A stretch of 7,396 nucleotides of DNA, from NCBI GenBank assembly GCA_937864995.1, contig CALMDL010000003.1:1-7396 (forward strand), read 5' to 3'. This stretch comes from an uncultured Candidatus Altimarinota bacterium. GTDB taxonomy: Bacteria; Patescibacteriota; Gracilibacteria; BD1-5; UBA6164. Below the pieces are notes generated by a model. It was not told where the DNA came from and did no database searches. It saw only the letters and a list, made by a program, of their open reading frames with translations. The position numbers were made by a program, and so were the translations under genes. Below, piece by piece: positions 1 through 5,812 of the stretch; the stretch's first letter is position 1; each line of letters begins with the position of its first letter.

Positions 1-295
1 ACCTCAAGGTGCAAATTGGTGAACGGATAACAAAACTGGTACATATTATAATATAGCTTATACAATTAAAAAAGAAGCTAGTGATATATATGTAACAAAA
101 ATAGTTTGAGATTATGATAGTGGATCATGTTTTGATAATGCAGCAAACTGTCCTAAAACTCTAGTTTGAAGTCAAGATGAAATACTAGTTAATGAACAAG
201 AACAAGGTAAAACTGCTTCTTGAACAGCATTAGCTGCTTTTGGTTCTAGTTCCACAAATCAATGAATTCCTTATCCTGTAAGTGAATTTGAATAA
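1..295 (+). CDS. C-terminal part of a pilin-like extracellular protein (5' truncated)
   Basis: The reading frame is open from the window edge (first full codon at 2) to TAA at 293-295, giving 97 visible residues once TGA is read as Gly; five in-frame TGA codons occur (20, 107, 167, 221, 263). The fragment is polar and rich in Ser, Thr, Asn and Gly, with no membrane segment. Two cysteines at fragment residues 43 and 50 (GSCFDNAANC) could form a disulfide, which would fit an exported protein. The tail, ending ASGTALAAFGSSSTNQ and then GIPYPVSEF, resembles my recollection of the C-terminal ends of type IV pilin-like or pseudopilin proteins in CPR bacteria. The hallmark N-terminal prepilin helix lies outside the window, so the family call is inference. 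It could instead be another secreted surface protein. It converges on the methyltransferase and shares its terminator. Confidence 0.6.
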
Positions 296-327
296 AAAAA
301 ATATGAGATTAATCTCATATTTTTTTT
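294..327. terminator. Bidirectional intrinsic terminator between convergent genes
   Basis: This is a perfect 34-bp palindrome: eight A, then TATGAGATT, its complement AATCTCATA, then eight T. It forms a stem of about 15 bp with a TTAA turn and presents a U-run in both directions. It serves the plus-strand pilin-like gene (stop at 293-295, at the foot of the stem) and the minus-strand methyltransferase (stop at 309-311, in the loop). The last codons of the methyltransferase therefore form one arm. Confidence 0.9.
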
Positions 328-980
328 ATTATACTTATAAAGTTTTTATTAGTTTTAAATGCTCTATTTTCTATGATTTCAAATCAATTTTTTTCAAATA
401 AATAACTTAATTCTTCTAAAGAAAAACAGTGATAAAATCTAGCATATTCTCAAAAATATATATTGTAATCTATACTTCAAAATTGATTTTTACTTTTTTC
501 TATAACATCATTTTTATATTTTTCATCATTTACTGAAGAGTTTAAATACCAATTTGTCATAAAAATAATTCAATTTTTATTTAATAAATTTTTAGCTTTT
601 TGTAAAACTTCTAATCTTTCATCAAGTGTTTGAAGATGATGAAAAGATGCAATAAAAAATATAAAATCAAAATTTTTATTTTCAATTTTATCTATAGATG
701 TCATATCTAATACTAAAAAATCTTTATTTCTATAAGTTTTTTTAGCTTCATTTACCATAAGAGAAGATAAATCAACTCATAAATAATTTATTTTTTCTAT
801 ATCAAAACTATTTGATAATTGCTCTAATAATCTACCACTTCAACAACCTATATCCAAAAATTTTTTACTTTCATAGTCACTTAAATAAGAAGAAATAAAA
901 TAATCTATTTCCTCCCATTTCATATTTTTTCTAGATTTTGAAAAATCTTTTGCTATATTATCATAATCAACTTTACTCAT
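309..980 (-). CDS. Class I SAM-dependent methyltransferase, Trm9/ALKBH8-like
   Basis: The protein has 223 residues, from ATG at 980-978 to TAA at 311-309. Motif I is DIGCGSGR at residues 43-50, and G47 is encoded by TGA. The acidic residue ending strand 2 is D70 in GVDLS. Motif IV is represented by FIASFHHLQT with H114-H115, followed by a helix (LDERLEVLQKAKNLL), a TGA-encoded Gly and IIFMTNW. The C-terminal section EYARFYHCFSLEELSYLF then NGFEII matches the RYYH-F-EL-GFE pattern that I associate with Trm9/ALKBH8-type tRNA wobble-uridine carboxymethyl methyltransferases. Class I methyltransferase is secure. The tRNA substrate is inference, and a generic Methyltransf_11 protein acting on a small molecule is the main alternative. 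No Shine-Dalgarno sequence precedes the start. Its 5' end is divergent from an RNA gene whose -10 box overlaps its own. Confidence 0.92.
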
Positions 981-985
981 TTTTA

Positions 986-1013
986 TTGACAAATTTTATT
1001 TTTAAAATATTAT
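986..1013 (+). promoter_or_regulatory. Sigma70-type promoter for the structured RNA
   Basis: There is a perfect -35 TTGACA (986-991), a 16-bp spacer and -10 TATTAT (1008-1013, 5 of 6 consensus). The predicted start is near 1020. The first base of the long closing stem of the RNA is 1021, so promoter position and RNA structure support each other independently. The -35 box lies only 5 bp from the divergent methyltransferase start codon. Confidence 0.65.
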
Positions 1014-1014
1014 A
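1009..1014 (-). promoter_or_regulatory. -10 box of the methyltransferase promoter
   Basis: On the minus strand this is a perfect TATAAT preceded by TTG, placing the ATG 29 bases beyond its 3' edge. A -35 at the right spacing (1032-1037, ACAACA) is poor, so the promoter would rely on the -10 element. It overlaps by five bases the -10 of the opposite, rightward RNA promoter. Confidence 0.5.
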
Positions 1015-1019
1015 CAATC

Positions 1020-1192
1020 CCCTTTTTGAATTGTTGTACTTCAAAAGAATTTTTTAGGTACAAATAGTGCATTCTATCACAAGGTGTAATATTAATTTAG
1101 TTTATTGCTACTCTCACCGGTTTAGCAAGAGCTGAGTTTCAATTTCAAAAAGGACCAAATTCAAAGGCTTTGCTACATGCAAAGCCTTTTAC
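1020..1192 (+). ncRNA. Candidate structured small RNA, family not recognised
   Basis: No protein frame is supported here, but ordered structure is. P1 pairs 1021-1033 (CCTTTTTGAATTG) with 1140-1153 in 13 base pairs with one bulged U at 1143. P2 follows immediately: TTGTAC 1034-1039 with GTACAA 1058-1063. A small hairpin pairs ATAG 1064-1067 with CTAT 1074-1077. P4 pairs TTGCTA 1105-1110 with TAGCAA 1123-1128 around a 12-nt loop that contains CACC (1115-1118). That CACC is complementary to GGTG at 1083-1086, so a pseudoknot is possible. A good promoter sits just upstream and an intrinsic terminator just downstream, both oriented rightward. I see no conserved cores of tRNA, tmRNA, RNase P RNA or SRP RNA. 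6S RNA is a weak alternative because of the closing stem and size. P1 is followed by ACCA (1154-1157), which recalls a tRNA end but is probably coincidence. Confidence 0.6.
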
Positions 1193-1197
1193 TTTTG
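1163..1197 (+). terminator. Intrinsic terminator of the structured RNA, possibly also used by argS
   Basis: A perfect 11-bp stem, AAAGGCTTTGC (1163-1173) with GCAAAGCCTTT (1179-1189), encloses a TACAT loop and is followed on the plus strand by TTTTACTTTTG. It is the most G/C-rich hairpin in the window. In the minus direction it starts right after the argS stop codon, but the trailing T tract there is weak, so termination of argS may be leaky. Confidence 0.85.
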
Positions 1198-2946
1198 TTA
1201 CATTTTTGTTGGCATTTTTATACCAAGAATAGAAAAAATATCTTTTAAAATTATAGTAAAAAGATTTATTAATTTTAATCTAGCATATTTTTTATCATCA
1301 TCTGTTTCATTTAAAATATGAACACTATTATAAAAACTATTAAAACTTTTTGTTAAGTCATAAGCATATTTACAAAGTATATGTGGCATATTTTTACTTG
1401 CTGTGTTTTCTAAAATTTCTTTATAATTTGAAAGAGTTTTAATTAAATCAAATTCTTCATTAAATTGAAAACTTGATTTAATCTCAGAATTAAAATCCAA
1501 ACAATTACTGTTTTCCAAAATTCTAAATGCTCTTACATAAGCATATTGAATATAAGGACCACTATTCCCTTCAAAAGTCATAAATTCATCCCAATCAAAA
1601 ATCACGTCTGTTTCCCTATTTTTCTTTAAATATCCATATTTAATAGCTCAAATTCATATAATTTTACTAAGTTCACTTAATTCATCTTCACTTAAATCAT
1701 CTCTTTTTTCAAGAATTATTTTTTTAGCTCTAGATTCTGATTCATCAAGTAAATCTGATAATTTAATTATATTTCATTTTCTACTTGAAAATGCTCACTC
1801 TTTTCATGAGATAAATCAATTATAAGCATGAAATAACTCTGTATTTCAAATCCAACCTGCTAATTTTGCTATTTCAAAAGCTTGCTTGAAATGTAATTGT
1901 TGTCTCACATCTACAAAATAAATAATCTTATCTGGATTCCAATTTGTAGTTCTATATTTTATAGAGGCTAAATCTGAAGCTAAATAACCATGTGTTCAAT
2001 CTCTTTTTTGAAGTATACAACTTGGTAATTTATCATCAGAAAAAACAACTCAAACACTATTATCTTCGTTTTGTGTAGCTATTCATTTTGATATTAATTC
2101 TGTAACTATAGAATGCATATCATAAACCAAATCTGGATTATCTTCTATTTTTGGTAATCATAATCATTCATAAAAACTTTCTCCTATATTATAATCTGGT
2201 CTTACATTTAATCTTTCAAGAATTTTATTCATAGCATCAATTGAATATGAAGTGAATTTTTTCCATAATTCCATTGAAGATTTATCTCATGTTGATAAAA
2301 GTTTAAATTCATCTCTTGTTTGTTGTTCTAAATCTGGATTTTTTTCAATTTCAGAAGTTACTTTTACATAAAGTTCAAGTAAATAATCAACTGCATTTGC
2401 TTTTAATTTATCTTCATCTCACCAAAGTTTGTATGCTGTAATTAATTTACCAAATATAATTCACCAATCTCATATATGACTATCTGATATAACATCATAT
2501 CATATTTTTTTATATAAATTAATCATTGCTTGTCCTCAATTTGGAGTACACATATGACCTATATGAAGAGGTTTTCATACATTTGCACCTATATAATCAA
2601 CTACAAGTTTTGAACCATTTCATATATTAAAATAATCTTTATTTGTTAAATAATTATTATAAATAGAATTAAAATTTTTAGTAAAAATATCATTATTTAA
2701 AGATATATTTATAAAGCCATTTTCTTCTGTTACATTTTTAATTAATGCAATAGTTTTTAAATCATCTAATAATTCAATAGAAATAATTGTTGGTGATTTT
2801 TTAAGCTCTCTTGATAAAATACCACAATTAAAAGCAAAATCTCACATCTCTTTTTTTGGTGGTATTGTTAATTTAATATCATCTAATACAATATTATATT
2901 TTTCTTTAATTACTTTAATAACTTCTAGTTTTAATAAATTTTCCAT
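1198..2946 (-). CDS. argS: Arginyl-tRNA synthetase (class I)
   Basis: This enzyme charges tRNA-Arg with arginine using ATP in the cytoplasm. The 582-residue protein runs from ATG at 2946-2944 to TAA at 1200-1198 and has the usual family length. An N-terminal Add-1-like region is followed by DYIGANVGKPLHIGH with HIGH at residues 128-131, then SDSHIGDWGIIFGKLI, the QKRDGTHGYLASDLASIKYR segment, and the KMSKS-like loop FSSRKGN at 386-392. Next come FEGNSGPYIQYAYVRA and a C-terminal DALR-type helical anticodon-binding domain ending LGIKMPTKM, close to the family's usual end. Several invariant glycines, including G in HIGDWG and in FSSRKG, are TGA codons. It is monocistronic by appearance: terminators lie on both sides, and the start has an A-rich leader without a Shine-Dalgarno sequence. 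Confidence 0.97.
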
Positions 2947-2977
2947 AAATATTTTTTTTCTTATAAAATCTAGATTT

Positions 2978-2983
2978 ATTATA
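2978..2983 (-). promoter_or_regulatory. -10 box of the argS promoter
   Basis: This is a perfect TATAAT on the minus strand, again preceded by TTG as at the methyltransferase promoter, with its downstream edge 31 bases before the ATG. It begins right after the T-run of the upstream terminator. No convincing -35 is visible because that position falls inside the terminator hairpin. Confidence 0.45.
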
Positions 2984-2984
2984 C

Positions 2985-3022
2985 AAAAAAAAAGTAAAAA
3001 ATAAATTATTTTTTACTTTTTT
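2985..3022 (-). terminator. Intrinsic terminator after the PiT permease gene
   Basis: A perfect 16-bp stem (2988-3003 with 3007-3022; core GTAAAAAATA) carries a 3-nt loop and runs into nine T on the minus strand. The stem is almost all A/T, with a single G-C pair, so it is weak thermodynamically. Its position 13 bases after the permease stop codon and the T-run support the call. The symmetry means some plus-strand activity is possible. Confidence 0.75.
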
Positions 3023-3034
3023 AAATTTTAATTT

Positions 3035-4372
3035 TTAAATAAAAAGAAAACTAAATATTAAAAATATAGCTCAAGCTAGAAATGCAACAACTGGAACAGT
3101 TATTAACCAAGCAGCAACAATTTTACTAAGCATCGCTCTTTCAACAAATTTTTCTTTTTTTCAGTGTTCTTTTTTATGAAGATATTCTCTTAAAAATCAT
3201 ACTCAAAATACTCAACCAATAGCAATATGTGTAGAACTTACAGGTAATCACATTTGACTTGCAAGTATTACAGTAAATGCAGCTGATAATGCAATACAAA
3301 AAGCTCTAATTTGATCAAGTTCAGTTATTTCTCATCATACAGCTTTTATTATTTTTGGTCCAAATAACATCAATCAAAATGATAATCAAGTTCATCCTAA
3401 AAGCATAATCCAAAAAGGTATTCAAACACTTCACGAAATTCAAGAATTAACAAGTGAATCATATATAGCAGCAAGAGGACCTATTGCATTTGCAACATCA
3501 TTTGATCAATGTGCAAAACTTAAAAGTATAACTGATAATATTAAAGGTATATTAAATAATTTTGCGATTGCTTTTCTATCATTTGAAAGTCTATGAGAGA
3601 TTTTTGAAATATATGCTCTCAAGAAAAAATAAGTAAAAAAAGCTACTAATAATCAAATATGTGATGCAGTAATGAAATCCAATTTTAAAATATTTTTTAA
3701 TCATTTAAGTAATATATAACTTGTAAATGACCATGCCATTATAGCAACAAAAAATGGTACCCATTTCTTAGCCTGAACTACTTTATCTTTTCTATTTAAA
3801 ATTAAATGTTTAATAAAAAATAAAAAAAGTGCAGCGATTATTCATCAAAGTAAAGGAGAAATAAACCAACTAGCTACTATTTTTCACATTGTATCCCAAG
3901 CTACTATTCAAATTCACATTGCAGCTATTCATGCTCACATTACTCAACCTACAATAGAATGAGTTGTAGAAACAGGAGCATTAAAATAAGTAGCAAAATT
4001 AAGCCATAAAGCAGCAGAAAATAATGCAGCAAGCATTATAAACATAAATATTGTATAATCATTTATAACTCATATATCAATAATACCATCTTTAATTGTT
4101 TTTACTACTTCTCAACCAGCAATAACAGCTCAAGCTAATTCAAAAATAGCAGCAATAACTATTGCCCATTTTAAACTCAAAGCACCAGATCAAACAGCAG
4201 GACCAACACTATTTGCAACATCATTTGCTCAAATATTTACAGCCATGTAAATACCTAAAAAAACAGCAAACAATAAAAAAGCATTAGCAGAAGTTCATAA
4301 ATTAGATCATACTAATAAATGTACTCATACCAATGCTCAGATAATATATAATGCGAATAAAAAATATTTCAT
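3035..4372 (-). CDS. pit: PiT-family inorganic phosphate permease
   Basis: This integral membrane protein of the PiT family (SLC20-like; Pfam PHO4) imports inorganic phosphate coupled to a cation. It has 445 residues, from ATG at 4372-4370 to TAA at 3037-3035. The two inverted-repeat signatures of the family are intact: GANDVANSVGP at residues 48-58 and SFAHGSNDVANAIGP with G289 and D292. Each carries a TGA-encoded glycine at the first position of the signature. Further family stretches are NAPVSTTHSIVG and LPVSSTHIAIG, one per repeat. There are about ten to twelve hydrophobic helices, with a polar cytoplasmic loop near the middle (YISKISHRLSNDRKAIAKLF). Whether Na+ or H+ is the coupling ion cannot be told. 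No PhoU-like partner gene adjoins it. The first 40 residues form one or two extra hydrophobic segments. No Shine-Dalgarno sequence is seen. Confidence 0.95.
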
Positions 4373-4444
4373 ATATTTTTTTAGAATGTAAAATTTATTT
4401 TTTATATGTATAAAAAATAAACATAGTACTTTTAAAATTGTACA

Positions 4445-4476
4445 ATTATATATTACTTAGCTATAAATAAAGTCAA
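4445..4476 (-). promoter_or_regulatory. Probable promoter of the PiT permease gene
   Basis: On the minus strand, TTGACT (4471-4476) is followed by TATAAT (4445-4450) at a long 20-bp spacing, or by TATATA (4447-4452) at 18 bp. The resulting leader would be about 65 nt. The spacing is not ideal, so confidence is moderate. Confidence 0.45.
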
Positions 4477-4554
4477 AAATAAATATATGTTATAATTTTA
4501 CATAATTATTTTTTAAATTATAATATAATATTTTTATAATATATTGACTTTATT
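4466..4554. repeat. 11-bp inverted repeat overlapping both divergent -35 boxes
   Basis: AATAAAGTCAA (4466-4476) and TTGACTTTATT (4544-4554) are perfect reverse complements separated by 67 bp of A/T. Each copy contains the -35 hexamer TTGACT of an outward promoter plus five flanking bases. It may be a symmetric operator for co-regulation of the two genes, or merely two similar promoters in a low-complexity background. Confidence 0.6.
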
Positions 4555-4571
4555 ATTTTTAAATATATAAA
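4544..4571 (+). promoter_or_regulatory. Probable promoter of the ATPase gene
   Basis: TTGACT (4544-4549), a 16-bp spacer and TATAAA (4566-4571) are followed by a leader of about 44 nt to the ATG. A second possible -10, TATAAC at 4602-4607 preceded by TTG, lies 14 bases before the ATG and would give a very short leader. In such A/T-rich DNA neither is certain. Confidence 0.45.
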
Positions 4572-4621
4572 TTAATATAAATAAAATAATATAAATTATT
4601 GTATAACTTAACTATATCAAA

Positions 4622-5794
4622 ATGATAATTTTCAAAGAAATAATCAATTCAAATAGAGAATATATATTAAATAAAAAAATAAATAAAAATCATAAAATAA
4701 TTCTAGAAAAATTGGTATATCATATAAACAATGAAAAAATAGTAATAATAAGTTGAATTAAAAATGTATGAAAAACTCAATTAATATCAGATTTTATAAC
4801 TAAAACTAAATTAAATGATAAGTTTTTTTATTTTAATAAAGATCTAGATTCAGAAAATAATATAAATGATAATTTTATACTAGAAAATCTATTTAATGTA
4901 TATATTAACTTATACAAAAACACAAAAATTATAATTTTACAAAATATAAGTCAGATAAATTGAATCAAAGATTTTATATCTAAATTATATAAAAATAATT
5001 ATAAAATAATAATTATTTGAAATGATATAAAAATACCCAACATTACTGAAATTGAAGTAAAAAATAATATATCAGAAAATATAGAAAATGATTTATTATA
5101 TTGAAATTTATGAAAATCATACTACTTAAATGATACAATTTTTAAAAAAGAATATATATCACTTATTATAGACAATATTTTTCTACATAAAATAATAAAT
5201 CTAAAACTAGTAAAAAATATATTTTTGTATAACTTAATATTAACAAAAATATCAAAATTAAATAGTTTCATCTCATTTAGAGAATTACATAGAGAAGTAG
5301 AAAAAAATAATAACATTGCTTTAAAAACTTTTATGGATTATATAGATTTCACTATACAAGAAAAAATAATTTATAAAATTGAACTTTATGATTTCAAAAA
5401 GGAAAAATCTATTTTAAATAAATCAAAATACTATTTCTCTGATAACTGAATCAGAAATAAACTTAATAATTTTAAGTTAGACAAAAAAATACTTATAGAA
5501 AACTTAATTTTTATCAAACTTAACTATAACAATTTCAATATTTATGCTTGAATAAATTGAAGTTATGAATTTACATTTTTTGCAAAACAAGAAAAAAACA
5601 ACATTTATATAAATATTGTTTTTGATTTAAAAAAAGAAAACCTTAAAAAAGAAATCAATAAATTACAAAAAGTTCCATGAAAAGCTAATAGATATTTAGT
5701 GATTGATAATATAGAAAAATTAAACTTAAAAAAATATATTTATGATGATATAGAATTAATCTCTGCCGAAGAACTAATAAAAAAATCCCTTTAG
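4622..5794 (+). CDS. Degenerate DUF4143-type (COG1373) ATPase
   Basis: The 390-residue protein runs from ATG 4622 to TAG 5794. Its layout follows the AAA_14/DUF4143 family: a short N-terminal helix, Walker A GIKNVGKT at 45-52, a central ATPase core, a winged-helix-like region (SFISFRELHREVEKN), the hallmark KYYFSDNGIRNKL with G276, and a C-terminal PD-(D/E)XK-like segment (AGINGSYEFTFFAKQ, then IYINIVFDL). Several signature positions are lost. The usual Walker B LDEIQ is LQNIS at 106-110. The usual IITGSS is IIIGND at 130-135. The GR and PLSF-E section that normally follows is missing or shortened. The usual EIDFVA is EFTFFA at 316-321. It may therefore bind ATP without hydrolysing it. The family is often described as toxin/antitoxin-like or of unknown role, so I assign no function. 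All ten glycines are TGA. The gene looks even more A/T-rich and Asn/Lys/Ile-rich than its neighbours, suggesting fast evolution. Confidence 0.85.
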
Positions 5795-5812
5795 GGATTT
5801 TTTTATTAGTTC
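5771..5812. terminator. Bidirectional terminator with perfect 19-bp stem
   Basis: Positions 5771-5789 (GAACTAATAAAAAAATCCC) pair perfectly with 5794-5812 around a TTTA loop. A run of seven T follows the GGGA on either strand, so it can end both convergent transcripts. The ATPase stop TAG (5792-5794) is in the loop and the stop TAA of the opposing membrane protein (5806-5808) is in the right arm, so both coding ends are built into the hairpin. Confidence 0.92.

Larger units (their letters stand above)
4373..4621. other. Divergent intergenic region, almost pure A/T
   Basis: This 249-bp spacer separates the divergent PiT permease and ATPase genes. Apart from a few G or C in the promoter boxes it is nearly all A and T, especially 4477-4543. 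It holds two outward promoters and an 11-bp inverted repeat, listed separately. I see no reading frame, tRNA or iteron array in it. Confidence 0.8.

Noticed and set aside
1021..1153. 6S RNA or SRP RNA
   Set aside because: Size and closing stem are compatible with 6S, but hairpin P2 abuts the closing stem where 6S has its open bubble. The GGAAG/AGCAG core of SRP RNA is absent. 6S is kept only as a weak alternative.
1021..1157. tRNA or tRNA with an intron: the long closing stem is followed by ACCA
   Set aside because: No T-arm with a TTCRANY loop, D-arm or anticodon arm can be folded next to the stem, and bases 1130-1146 do not form a T stem.
1198..2946. argS, the methyltransferase and the ATPase as pseudogenes broken by many stops
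   Set aside because: All internal interruptions are TGA only. With TGA read as Gly the frames are continuous, of family length, and keep their motifs.
4519..4542. Two copies of TATAATAT as a direct repeat or protein-binding array
   Set aside because: In a near-pure A/T background an 8-mer of this kind is expected by chance.
4477..4543. Replication origin or DNA-unwinding element
   Set aside because: The stretch is nearly pure A/T, but no DnaA-box-like sites or iterons are seen, and neither dnaA nor dnaN is adjacent.
5122..5316. Short minus-strand reading frame opposite the ATPase gene
   Set aside because: It is a low-complexity shadow lying entirely within the ATPase frame, which has family motifs on both sides.
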